From Dimorphilus gyrociliatus (Eukaryota > Annelida > Polychaeta > Dinophilidae): a stretch of 64,000 nt of DNA. Positions 49,977 to 61,496 of the stretch are shown piece by piece. The stretch is taken from assembly GCA_904063045.1 (NCBI GenBank), contig CAJFCJ010000006.1:2222946-2286945 (forward strand). The letters are read 5' to 3'. Position 1 is the stretch's first letter, and every line of letters begins with the position of its first letter. The notes under the pieces are model-generated. The model ran no database searches and was not told the DNA's origin. It saw nothing but the letters and a program-made list of their open reading frames with translations. The translations under genes and the position numbers were made by a program.

Positions 49977-50997
49977 ATGTCTCAGAATCAATCTTTATGC
50001 CATGATTATAACTGCGTTCATTATCATATAACTGATCCGATTCCATCAGCAATTTTGTCAAGAGAAGAACTAAACGTATTTTATATTTTATTCCATAAAA
50101 TACAAACAGCTCTGAGGCGAGAAAAAAAAGACACCTTCAAACAACCTTTTCCTCCTGACTTTCCTTCTTTAAGTGTCGGATCGAAGAGAAAAGTAAAGAG
50201 TCTCCAATCTTCAAAAGAAGAAAGTGTAAAAAGCATCAGAGAATTACCTCTGGATTCCGTCAGATCAAGAAAGAGAATATGCGAAGAGGCTGAAAGAGGT
50301 GTTTATTGACATTTTTGAAAGTTATTCAAATGTTTTAAGTCAAAGAAAATTTTCTTCTTTTTTATAACTCAGATCGAAGCTCAACGCCAATCACAATTTA
50401 CAATAAAGGAATGCTACTGGATAGACCGAAAGAGGAAAAGATTCAGAACGTATTAAAGAATGAGAGTGAGAATTCAGAAGAGGACATCGATGACATTATT
50501 GAAATGAATGACTGGTCATTAGTGGAAGTACCAGAAGAACAGTCGTTAGCGATCTGCGGTATTAGCAGGTTATTATTGCAGTAAGATCGCTTTTTTATAG
50601 CAAATAGTTTATTATTAATCTTTCTTAGGAATCGAAAAGGATATGAACAATCACGAACTGTTATAAGAAGACGATCCTCGAGAATTGTCCAATGTCTTGG
50701 AAACTCATCAATTTATCTAGTAGGGAGAATAAATGAGGAAGCAGTTTCGAAATACGGTTGGTTTATTTTTTAAAAAGAGGCTATAAATCAGTGTATTGAA
50801 GACCTTTCAATATTATAAACTTAGACTTCTCTCAAGAAATGATAGCAGCTTTTAAAAATGGATTTCCTCCTGACTGGAAACAATACGTTAAATATCACTA
50901 TAAGCAAAAGACTATAAGAGATCGAATAGAGCAGCCAATAAGCTACAATGTGAGAGACAATTTGAATGACAAGGTTCTTCGTAGACCATTGTACTAG
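49977..50997 (+). CDS. SANTA-domain (KNL2/M18BP1-like) protein, array copy 1
   Basis: Coding exons 49977-50298, 50373-50568, 50629-50756 and 50825-50997 give 272 aa. N-terminal module: C8-x4-C13-x-H15-x-H17 followed by the helix LSREELNVFYILFHKIQTAL. A Lys/Ser-rich linker leads to a SANTA-like domain from W155: NDWSLVEV, SSRIVQC with YLVGRINE, and NGFPPDWKQYVKYHY. SANTA domains of M18BP1/KNL2 have the same order (conserved Trp, hydrophobic S-x-I-V, YxLxG, then GFPxxWK). In known members the domain belongs to centromere-licensing factors that recruit the CENP-A loader. This protein lacks any SANT/Myb domain. Function here is inferred from the fold pattern only. AATAAA is at 51214. The start could be 49833. 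Confidence 0.8.
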
Positions 50998-51366
50998 TAG
51001 TAGATTGATTATTAGGAGAAGTTGGTGAATTTCGTCTAACTTTCACACTGCTTGGGCTATTTTTTGATTCCTTTTCTAATTAAAAGTATCTAATCGAATA
51101 CTTTCAATTAATTTTGTTTATAATTAACCAGGCTTATAAAACAACAGTATTAAATTTTTGTTTAATAACTATGTCATTGATTAACGTAGATATAACAATT
51201 GTTAAAAAATGTTAATAAAATATTTTGGTTTGTCTTTTCTAAAGTGAGAGTATTTCAAATTCAACGATAGTCTAAAAAAGATTATTTTAATTAGATAATT
51301 TATAATAACATTTATTGGTTCTTACCGTTATAATATGAAACGTTTTGATAAATATTTTAAGGCTGT
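50998..51366. other. Spacer between array copies 1 and 2
   Basis: 369 AT-rich bases with the copy 1 poly(A) signal at 51214. Nothing else is recognised. Confidence 0.55.
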
Positions 51367-52446
51367 ATGAAAACATTTCAGAGTTTTGAAAATGACTCGG
51401 CGACATTAGGTCTTGGTTGCAATTCGAAAAACTGCTTCCATATTCATATGAAGGACAATTACCTGATAGAAGTGTTATCGACAGAAGAAATAAAAATTTT
51501 CACAATGCTTGTTCAAAAGATTCAAACATTCAACGAAACAAGGTTTATAAAATTTGGCATTTGTAAAGATGAAGTTAGAAGCGTCCTCTCCAGAGACAGT
51601 TTCGATAGACAATCCTCAAGACAGAACATGAACTGTGCTAGAACAGTAAAAATTGAAGATAGCAAGTCAGAGACTGATTTCTCAGACTCAGAGGGAATAG
51701 GTAAAAAATATTTGGTGATTAATTGAGTAATTTGAAATAGTTATTTGTAAAATAGATGGGAGAAGAAAACCTGAAAAATTTGCTGTAAACAGTAAGATTA
51801 AATTGATTGTTTTGTCGGCCTCTAAAAAAATTCTATGTGTAATTACTAACATTTCTATCAATTTTGTAGATCAGAGAAGAAATCCTTCAAAATTTGTTGG
51901 AAATAATCCTCTCCTCGAAGACCTAGAAAGCAAAGAATTGAATGAATCAATAGAATATGAAATGGATGAAATTTGTGAACCAAAGTTAGGCGATTTTAAA
52001 CAATTATTCAACTGGTCACTTGTTGAAAATAAAACCGAAACTGGAATATTTTATATTGGAATAGAAGGGTTCATTAAGTATATTTTTTCTTGAATTAGTC
52101 TAGCTCTTATATTTAATAGCTGTTGTTTTTCAGCGACAGTAAAAATGATATATATAAGTCAGATGAAGTTGTAGAACGCTGTAAATCAAATTTAGTAGAA
52201 TGTCGTGACGGCTTGTTATTTTATCTTGTTGGACAATTAAATATTACTGTTACTCTCCAAAATGGTAACTTTCTTACATCTGTATTGACTTGATGTCTAA
52301 AAATATAAAAAAATTCCTTAATTTTAGGATTTTCAAAAAAAGTTATCGATCAGTTTAGAAATGGTTTCCCAGAAAACTGGAAAGATCTCCTTCAACAGCA
52401 TCTTAGAAGAAGGAAAATGAAAAGACCAAGTTTATTTACAAAATGA
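51367..52446 (+). CDS. SANTA-domain (KNL2/M18BP1-like) protein, array copy 2
   Basis: Exons 51367-51700, 51756-51791, 51870-52077, 52134-52264 and 52328-52446 give 275 aa. The same module order as copy 1: C18-x4-C23-x-H25-x-H27, the helix LSTEEIKIFTMLVQKIQTF, an acidic linker, then the SANTA-like domain from FNWSLVENK through VVERCKSNLVECRDG, FYLVGQLN and GFSKKVIDQFRNGFPENWKD. This copy has the clearest match to the SANTA consensus (VERxxxNxVxTxxG, YxLxG, FxxGFPxNWK). Splice phases after the first exon follow copies 1 and 3 where the exons align. An additional 36-base exon (51756-51791, FAVN-ending) looks like a duplicate of the start of the next exon (GRRKPEKF against QRRNPSKF). It is the most diverged copy at the N-terminus. 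Confidence 0.8.
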
Positions 52447-52763
52447 AAGTTTATTCAAAAAATTCTTGAAACGTTGTCCGAATTTTCATTCTCTATTAAT
52501 AATTGTATACTTTTCTGTTTTATTTAAGTTACTTTTATAAAAAAAATACTACATATAGTTTTTTAAATACAGTCTTTTAGAATTATTCTAATTCGAACAT
52601 ACTCACCTTGTAAACCGGAAGTCACTACTAAAATGATTTAGGCATACCCTTTATTTTGAAAAGCAGGCGCCATTTATCTGGTCCACTCTAAAAAATAAGA
52701 ATTATTTTTCCTCCTCAGAGGAATTCTTAATATTTTACCGAAAATAATATAAAGGATATTAGA
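52447..52763. other. Spacer between array copies 2 and 3
   Basis: 317 bases, AT-rich, no gene seen. Confidence 0.55.
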
Positions 52764-53888
52764 ATGCCAATCCATCGAAGATTGTGTGAGCCTATGAATT
52801 GTGTTCATTTTCATATATCGGATCCGGTTCCTTCTGAGCTCTTGACCAAAGAAGAACTAAATGTTTTTATGACTCTATTTCATAAAATCCAGTACGCTCT
52901 TGAGAAAGAAGAAAGAGAGGAAGGTGGTGAAGTTTTTAAGAAGCCAGTGAACCAAGCTAGTACCAAGCCAGTGAAGAGAAAGTACAGAAGCTCTACTCAT
53001 GATGATAGCAGCTGCGAAGACGATATTAACTATGTAAAGCCAAAGAAAAAACTCTATGAACGAGATTTTAGACCTCGAAAGAATTCAGGTAAGGTTCTCT
53101 TATACTTTTGTTGATGAGACGAAAATGAAATGCCAACAGATGACAGGAGTTCATCGGTTACGGCCAATTTTTTTGAAAGTGGAATGATTTTGGATAATTA
53201 TTCAAGAGAGGATAATTGTAAAGACGGTATATAACCCGTTGAAGTTAATTTTACAATCTTATATTAATTATCAACTCTTACTTTTTCAGAAGAGTCATCT
53301 TCAACCGCCACCTTTTTTGAAAATGGAATGCTTTTAGATGAAAACCAAAGGAAATCTGTTGAAAAAGCTGACAGTAAAGATTCATCAGATTTATTTTATT
53401 TCATTGAGTTTTCGAATTGGTCTTTGATGGAACTTCCCGGTTCACCTGCGATATTAGTTGACGGCTATATAAAGTAAATCTATCGTTTGTGTAAATAAAT
53501 AATATTAATGAATTATCATTTTAGCGGAAATAAAGGAATGTTGGAAAAATCGTATCCTGTTGTAAAAAGGCATTCTAACAACTTTATAGAATGTTCAGAT
53601 GGATCCTTCTTTCGGCTAAACGGTGAAATGAACGCCGAAGAAGCAATAAAATCTGGTTTGTTATCAAATAATATCTTTAGGAGGAATATACATTTCGAAC
53701 TGGTTTTAGGTTTCTCGAAAGACTTAGTGGATGCATTCCTACATGGCTTTCCACCAAATTGGAAAAAGTTTATTAAGGATCATTTTAGAAGGAAAAAGGC
53801 AAAGCATAAGGAATACCAACAATCTTTGCCATATGAAGTAAAAAGGAGCCAGCGAAGACCATCCTACTGTAGAAACGATCTAACTTAA
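52764..53888 (+). CDS. SANTA-domain (KNL2/M18BP1-like) protein, array copy 3
   Basis: Exons 52764-53088, 53140-53226, 53290-53473, 53525-53655 and 53710-53888 give 301 aa. The N-terminus has C8-x4-C13-x-H15-x-H17 at the same positions as copy 1, then DPVPSELLTKEELNVFMTLF and HKIQYAL. Two consecutive exons encode related peptides (SSSVTANFFESGMILD and SSSTATFFENGMLLD), an internal exon duplication. The SANTA-like domain runs FSNWSLMEL, YPVVKRHSNNFIECSDG, FFRLNGEMN, GFSKDLVDAF and LHGFPPNWKKFIKDHFRRKK. The 54-base intron 53656-53709 was called because copies 1 and 2 have an intron at the same phase and place. It is open in frame, so unspliced RNA would add 18 residues inside the domain. Confidence 0.8.
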
Positions 53889-55063
53889 CTATTCTGAAAC
53901 ATATTATCATTCAACTTCATACTACTTTTGTCTTTTTATAATCTGTACTATCTTGTGTTTAAATCTTCGTTCAACACATGGAAAAGTGACGTGCAGATAT
54001 TATAACAGAAAAGTTATTGAAAAAATTGGCTTTATGAAATATTAATGTTCATTCCGGCCTGATGACTTGTTTTCACTAAATGATTTCAGACGTAGCTGAG
54101 TAATTGACAATGTTAATTAATAGTTAAATTTAAACAAAGTATCTAAAAAAATTTTGTACATTATCCTTAATTGATTAATATGCATGAGGCTAGCAATCAG
54201 ATATACGTAAGCCAAAAGACTCATTTTCAAAGAGAAGAACGGATTTGTGACTAGATCGAATTATCAATAATTGAAAAGGATAAGAGGAGAGAAAAGAACC
54301 TTTTGTAATTGATATTTATTGATTTCTCTTACGAATAGCATAAACGTATTTTTGTTTTTTAGTTAAGTGAAATTGTAAAAATTTTGCATGAGGTTAGGTT
54401 TTGTTTTCAAAAATGACATAGATGTTTTAATGACTCTTCTGGAAAGCTGATATGTTCAAAAGAGAAATAAACAAGTGGCAAAGTTAAATATAGGGAATAT
54501 GAAAATATTTCCATTAAGTATCCGAAAATTGTGTTTTTCAATGTGGCAAATATGTAGGTCATGTTGTGAATGAAAATTCCATAAGCAGTATATATCTATT
54601 AAATTGAAAGGATATAAATAGAGAAACTTTCAAGTAGGTAGAGGCTTCGGTTAATGTTTATCTGATCGTTAACTTAAAGTATTATGGTTGGTTGTAGTCG
54701 AGCAATTCGAACAAAAAGAAAACAATTTAATTTATCAATCATTTCATAAAATAAATTAAAATTCTTGTATTTCATAACTCAATAAACTTTTCAACACAAG
54801 TGCAATTACAGGCATTGAAAGATTGTTTATAAATATATATTAGAAGTCTACCCAAAAAGTAGTATTATTACGCCTCCTATAAAAATCACTTGGGTTATCG
54901 CAAATTACAGTGAAACTCTTATCTTCGTAAGTTTTTCTCTTTGGTAATAAGTTCTTTTTTCTACGTCTTTTGTTTTGAGAGAACTTTGATTGGGTCTCAG
55001 TCTCCTTAAAGTAAAACTGAAGTCGTGAGAAACTAGTATCTATTGGGTGTGTTATTTATAGCT
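53889..55063. other. Intergenic region SANTA array / AGBL5
   Basis: 1.18 kb AT-rich region holding the 3' ends of both neighbours. No further array copy or remnant is recognisable by eye. Confidence 0.5.
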
Positions 55064-57757
55064 TTAAAATCGGAATGGTGGTAATTGTTTGGACTTCAGT
55101 TGTACTTTAAAGTCATTTTTTAGTCTTCGATTATTCATCAGCGATTTTGACACAATTTCAACACTTGTTTTATGCTTAGGAATCATAGAGGGTTCACTTC
55201 TAACATGCAAAAGTGTTCTTGGGGGAACTGGGGTTGTTTTGGTAGGAGCACTATGGGAATTAGAGGTATTTCTGTTAACAGTCCGAACTGGTCCCAAATT
55301 AATGCTGTTTCTTTTCAAGGGTCCTCCAAATTTTCTTGCCGGAAGAGGTAATCCTCTTGAAGCCCTAATCGATCTTCTAAGAATTTCTCGTAAAGCATGA
55401 ATATCAGCGTACCCAATCCTAGGCCATGGATTACTATTTTCAATGTCAAGCGCTGACACAGCAAGAGCTCGGCCAACTTCTTCATAGTGAGTTGGAGTAT
55501 ATTTCGGAGGAAAAGATGCTGGAGGAGGTGGAGTAGCACGGCCATCGTCACCCTTTGCAGGAGGAACAGCATTTAAACCTTTACCAGAATTGTAGTTGCA
55601 CTCTAGTGTATAGCTGTGAGTAATTCCGAAAGTCTTCCAGATAGAAACTCTACCTGAACCTTCTTTTGACAGCCCGTCTCTCTTATCTCTGGTATACATA
55701 TTTTTCTCAGTAAAGTTACAGGCACTAAAATCGAAGTGAGCACTGTTGACTGCCATTAGCTTGGCATAAAGAATGTTTTTTACCTGTGTATGAAAGAATA
55801 AAAATTAATGAAAAGGTAGATGAAACTTGGACAAAATTACTTGTTCTTCTTCATCCGGCAAGTTATTTCCATATAGAAAACACCCTCTTTTAGAAGCGTG
55901 TCCATGTAAGTCAATATAAAAGGCAATTCCTGAGATTTTCTTCTCCATATCGTTATTAATTTTTCCAGTATTAATGAATAATGACCCTCCTTGATTATTA
56001 TCTTTATTATGCGAATTAATATGTTCTAAAACTCCCGAAGTACTATGTTTGTCTATCGTTAAATTTGAATGAGTATCATTAAGAACAGGAAGAGTGGTTT
56101 GCCTCTCTATAGAAGCGATAGAATTAGTTTTGCTAAATAATAACTTAGATCGGTCTAATGCTACATTTTCTTGATCAGATTTTTGTGAGCCGGAAGAAGA
56201 GCTCAAATCCTGGAGAGCAGTAGAAAAATCTTTATTTTCACACGTGGAAAGCTGATTGTCGGGTGAATTGGCATCATGATGAAAACGGATAACGGCTTTA
56301 GCAGCATAAATAGTTGGTTGGAGACTAAAATCAGGTTGAAGGTAATATCTATTTAAATTTGCTCCCCTTGAATCCGTTCTATAATGCCCCATTTTGACTC
56401 CATCAGGATTAAGTATAGGTATTAACTTGAAAACGTATTTCCTGCGCAATTGTTTGGCTCTTTCGTCGTTTTGTCGAAGTATGAGATCTAAGAAGCCGTT
56501 GAACACAAAGCTGGATGGTGTTTCACCAGGATGAACTCTGGAGCTCACAAAAAACACCCTTTTCTTTTCAAATTTCCTCGGCCTCTTCTTCGCTCCATCA
56601 GGAAAAAGATGTTCGTCAAAGACTGGTTCTAACTCTGAATGTATGCCTTCATAATCAGATATAGTTAAGAGGTCAACTCGTAGACCATCAATTGATCTAC
56701 AAATATACATAAAAAAGATAATGTACTTTGAATGGAACTCTCAATAAATTTGTTGTAAATTACCTGCACAATAATTCACGGTGATAGTAAATTTCGTTAT
56801 CTTCACGAAAGCGATCGTCCAACGATTCCAGCATTTCTTGACACTCCAAATAAGAGAAAGGATAGCAAAAAGCAAAGTAAACTGTTGGTGCAGTATTAAG
56901 AAAGCGATGGGTAAAAGTTAATCTAAAGTCATTATCAACACTCTGCCAAGTTGGACGATCCCTGATTCTTTCCCATTTTTTACCAGATTTGACTAGAGGA
57001 GCATGTCCTTGAGCGAACAATTTCCCTTGTTTATTCAAATTCATTATAGTTATTTTAATAACTTTAAGCATAGTTCCTCCCCTAACTCCAAAATGAAACC
57101 AAGATCTATATAATAATGGGTAATTATGACAAAATAGCAATAAATCATAAAAAAGGATTTTTTAAATAAATTTATAACATTGATATAATTAAGAGAGTCT
57201 TATATATAGATATAAGCACTTAAGAGCATTTATTAAGTCTTTGAATTAGTTTTTGATAGGTTTGTTTACTTTAAGTTTTCTTTTGTGCTAGTTCGTATGC
57301 ATACAAAAGGGGCGAGAGGGAAAGAAATTATCAGTAGGCATACACGTGCTAAATGCCCTGTCACTAAAATAGATTAGCAAACCAATCAATCTTAATACAA
57401 ATCTATATTTAACAGAACCTAATGAAATGGACTGGATCTTAAGATTATATGCTAGGCCAACCTGTTTCCATTTTCATATTCTGTCCCCCCACAGTCAGGT
57501 TTTGTCCATACTTGATACTCATAGTCGGCTTTGACCTCTATACTATTCGTAGCTAAAAAATATATACAATTTGTATGAAGAGATTTGAGTAGAATCGCAA
57601 AATAGCATGATTTTAATGAATCTTTTTATGAAATGTATTCAATGATATAAAATTTACCTTCGCTTTCTTCATCGCGGAGCACTTTTTCAACTCTGGCTAG
57701 ATTAGCCGAATCAAAATTTGCCAAAAATGTCAATCCACCACAGCGAAATTCAGTCAT
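55064..57757 (-). CDS. AGBL5: Cytosolic carboxypeptidase 5 (tubulin deglutamylase)
   Basis: M14 zinc carboxypeptidase that removes the branch-point glutamate of polyglutamylated tubulin. Exons in transcript order: 57757-57658, 57552-57462, 57105-56764, 56696-55841, 55783-55064, giving 702 aa (human 886). The N-domain opens [20 protein letters not shown] and includes [15 protein letters not shown]. The catalytic domain has [20 protein letters not shown] (zinc His233, Glu236), [32 protein letters not shown] (third zinc ligand), the CCP5-typical [11 protein letters not shown] and catalytic Glu in [11 protein letters not shown]. As in human CCP5, a variable insert (about 100 residues, 56270-55950) interrupts the domain before DLHGH. 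The C-terminal tail is shorter than human and basic. It is distinguished from AGBL4 by these blocks. Confidence 0.96.
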
Positions 57758-59280
57758 AGCATTTTCTCTCTCAGATTCTGATCTTCACTGATAAGAGATG
57801 ATTGAACGATTTTTTAATAATTGTCAAATATCTGTTCGTTGCCAAGTGTCACTGGCCTTGGATATGACCGATTAAATTTTATGCATTATAGATCATATAT
57901 CTTTCATGATTCATTCGAGGGAAATTAGCAGTTTTCGAATAATAGCTTAAATCTTCCAGTAGTTATTTTGGTTGCCATCACGTGATTAGCAGTTACAAAC
58001 CAATCACGGAGATATGGACTATTTTTTTCCCCTAATTTTCGTTGAAATATTTCCAGCTTAATTTTAATTAAGGCTTTAAAGAAGAAATAATAAATTTGAT
58101 ACATTTCATAAAAAAATTATCCGCATGTAAAATACGTAGGTAAAAAGTAGATCGGCCGGATGTAAGTGTTATTCTTACGCTGAAGTATGAAGAACAACAA
58201 AATGATTTTATGAGCAGAACAATGGTTAGATCTAGTGCTATTTGTAAAAATTGTACCGTAAGATATTCTGTATAATCTCATATAGTATACGTAAGATTTT
58301 ATTTTTTTTAAATGATAAAATTAAACGTCTATGCCATTTTATGCTCCTGAGAACTTGACGAAAAGTCCTCGTTGTACCTCCGATGTAAAGTAAAATTAGT
58401 TTCATAAATTATTTATATTTATATATGTAACCTTTATATTACTTTGATTCTATAATATTATATTTTTGAATTTACCTATAATTCACTTAGTAATAATCCG
58501 TCAGTTTGACACCGAAAAATGAATAACTAGATATATAGTGTTTATATGTATCATACATATACGCAAAAAAATCGAGGGACTAATATAAGATTTAAATTTT
58601 ATCTTGTGTTACTTTGTGATTTTATTGTATTTTTATTTGAGAAATGGTTATTTAAAAATTTATTAAATGAGCCAAACAAAGTAATGTAAAAAGTATTGAA
58701 ACAAATTATAGCGATATAAATCATCTTGGAAACCAAATATATGAAGATCGAACAGGGTTGATAACTCTCTTTGTAAACGATGATTTGAATTATTAGTCAC
58801 GGGTGTGAATTTATTTCTCTTTCTATATCGCTTATTCAATCCCCTTAATTTAAATAGATTTAATGTAGGACTTGTAGATCCTGAAAAAATCAATAAGTTT
58901 AAGAATACTTTAGCTGTTTGAACTTCTCACCAGAAACTGAAGTCTTCGTACGTTTCCTATCAGGACACGCCTCTTATGATATAATTCTATGTTGTTGGCC
59001 TCTTCTTCAAATTTGCGCCGGACCCGTCATATTTGCATATATCAGTTTTTTAAGGTTAAAATGACGGTTCCCGCCAAATTTTGAAACTGTAGGCGGCGCT
59101 TCTCAAGAATCAAATGTTATTAGAGGCTGTAGCGAAAAGTAGTCATTTAAGTTGATTGTTTTGTAAAATATCTGTCAAACCTTGCCAGCTCTCTTTGTAG
59201 AACTTTGCTTGGAATTAAAGTTTAATTATTATTCTCACTCTCTTCAGACTGACACTTTAATCAAAAAAGAAGCTTGCAAA
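57758..59280. promoter_or_regulatory. Divergent intergenic region AGBL5 / TBPL1
   Basis: 1.5 kb between head-to-head genes with no credible coding sequence. The TBPL1-proximal part has the E2F/CHR pair listed separately, GC-rich AGGCGGCGCT at 59091-59100 and ATTTGCATAT (octamer-like) near 59029-59038. A CTCTTCAG acceptor-like sequence ending at about 59247 suggests a 5'UTR intron of TBPL1. Confidence 0.5.
59068..59085. promoter_or_regulatory. E2F site plus CHR-like element
   Basis: TTCCCGCCAAA (59068-59078) is a consensus E2F site. TTTGAA (59080-59085) follows at one base, the CDE/CHR arrangement bound by DREAM/MuvB in cell-cycle promoters. It lies about 200 bases upstream of the TBPL1 start codon. 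Confidence 0.5.
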
Positions 59281-60541
59281 ATGGAAGAAGCGGATTGTTC
59301 TATTACAGCACCCAATGGAACGAACGGTCTAGCAAATGTGAAACTTGAGGAGGTGCAAGAAAATGAAGTAATTATTAAGGAGGAGGAAGCGGAACCGGAA
59401 ATAGATATCAATGTCAATAACGTCGTTTGCAGTTTCAGTACAAGATGCCACTTGAATCTCAAGCAGATTGCGATGACTGGAAGGCACGTGATTTATAAAA
59501 GAGAAAATTCCGTATGTATTATTTAATAATAGAAATATTTTCTATTAGGAGTAGTTAAATATCCGTAATTAAAAGTTGTAAAAAGTTCAGACTCAGTCAA
59601 TTATTAAAATTTGTTTTTTATTTATTTGTCATTTCAAGTAACTAACTATAATATAACATTTAACATATGTTTCTCTCTGTTTGACTTTCTTCTATCGGTA
59701 AATATGGAGTAAACAGAATAGAGACGAGCGTAACAAAACTAATTATACTATTTAATTTGCGTCCTTTTTTCACCAAAGGTTAATTGCCCTTGGTTGTTAA
59801 AATACTCGAAAAAAAAATGAAATGCCATGCAAGTTGTGTCCAAATATGTATTTGGATGCAACTTTCTGGCTATCTTCAATATTTATTCAATTTTATGCAA
59901 TAGGGTTTCATAGCATTTAGTTTGCATATGTTAAATTGAGAGCGCTTGAATTTTTTAAATAAGCTTCTAAATGAAAAATTTTTTACTCTCTTCAGATGGT
60001 CAACATGAAAATCAGGCGTCCATATTCGACAGCCTCAATTTGGTCATCGGGAAAAATTACATGTACGGGAACAACAACAGAAGAAGAAGCCAAAACAGCG
60101 GCTCGAAGATTTGCCCGCACTTTACAAAAACTCGGTTTTAGAGCTAAATTCTCCAACTTTCGAATAGTTAACGTTCTTGCAACTGTGAACCTACCATTCG
60201 GTGTCCGCTTAACGCAGTTCTCCCGCCAACATCCTAAAGAAGCTAGCTATGAACCAGAATTGCACCCAGGTGTCACTTACCGAATTAAAAAGCCTAAAGC
60301 AACTCTGAAAATTTTCAGTACAGGCAGTATTACCGTCACTGCACCTTGTATTAGCAACGTGGATGCAGCTATACAGTTTATTTATCCCCTTGTGGATGAA
60401 AATAAAATGCCGATTGATTTAGAGAGTCGAAGAATGCGAAATCCAGCTTTGAGTAGGCAATTGAAAAACTTAGATGCTGAGTTTATCGTTGACGATGATG
60501 ATCATATGAGTGACCTCAACAATGATGACGATAGTGATTAG
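59281..60541 (+). CDS. TBPL1: TBP-like factor (TRF2/TLF)
   Basis: Metazoan-specific TBP paralogue that binds TFIIA/TFIIB but not a TATA box and drives TCT, DPE and germline promoters. Exons 59281-59511 and 59996-60541 give 258 aa (human 186). After an acidic N-terminal extension, the first TBP repeat reads NNVVCSFSTRCHLNLKQIAM, GRHVIYKR and TASIWSSGKITCTGTTTEEE. The second includes SYEPELHPGVTYRIK and ATLKIFSTGSITVTAP. RCHLNL and the WSSGKI/TGTT wording separate it from TBP. The C-terminus adds an Asp-rich tail (FIVDDDDHMSDLNNDDDSD) absent from human TBPL1. The intron is 484 bases. AATAAA is at 60767. Confidence 0.96.
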
Positions 60542-61496
60542 CTATTTTTGGAAATTTACTGTTGTTCAACTTTTTTAGTGCAAGAAGCATAAAAAAAGCG
60601 TTTCTTATAAACAAATTTCTGTGTAACTGGGACTTGCATAGTCTTAACATTTTTTCATTTATAAAATCGTACGTCTAAGCTCGTTAAGTGTTACACATTA
60701 CGTATTCGTCATTATTTTAATTTTCTTTGAAGCTTTGCTTCACTGATTAAGATAAAGCGTATCATTAATAAATTTTTCAAATTTATTTTAAGATGGCAGT
60801 TGTAAACTTGAAATCTATTTTACAATAATACAATTTAAAACGGTAGAATACCATTTAAAATAGAAGTTGAATAATGTCAATCAGGATGAAACAAGCTATT
60901 TTTAGTAGGTTAATAAAAATCCTTTTTGATATTATTGGCGAAGAGAAACTGCCCACGCGATTGGTTTGTGTAAACGCTATTTATGCAATAGACATTTATA
61001 TAATATTAGAGAATATAATCAGCCTAGTTTAATATGTTTTTGAAGCAACTGTTATTAAATACTGAGTTATTAATTAGAGAAATAATAATCCTTTACTAAT
61101 TACTCTTACACCTTTATATAATTAACTAATATAAATTAAGAATCACCTCAAATAATTACATAGGTAATAATACTACATTTCCAACGATTCAAATTAATTT
61201 TTGCCATCAAACAGCCGACTTTTTGAAGTTAAAAACAGCTTACACACCAGCTTAGTATATTTTATAATCTGCATACGTTTCTACAAGGGTATGACATTAT
61301 AAGCTATCTAATTTAGTCTCATTTATTTGTTTTTTTTTTATATAGTTTTTGTATTTAAAGTTGTTTTTAGACTATGATAACTAGGTAAAAGCAATAATGA
61401 ACTGAATATTGATATTTAAAACAGGAATATTAAATAAGCTTTCTCTTTATTATTTTTCTTTAAACAATCGTCAGAATAAAAGAGTTTTTAGAGAGT
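60542..61496. other. Convergent 3' region TBPL1 / SF3B5
   Basis: 955 AT-rich bases. The TBPL1 poly(A) signal is at 60767 and the SF3B5 signal on the minus strand is TTTATT at 61446-61451. No gene is seen. Confidence 0.55.

Noticed and set aside
49977-53888. Array genes as Myb/SANT proteins
   Set aside because: No SANT/Myb triple-Trp pattern is present; only the SANTA-type pattern with GFPxxWK is seen.
58663-58893. Minus-strand frame upstream of AGBL5
   Set aside because: Isolated, no similarity, and no in-phase splice partner.
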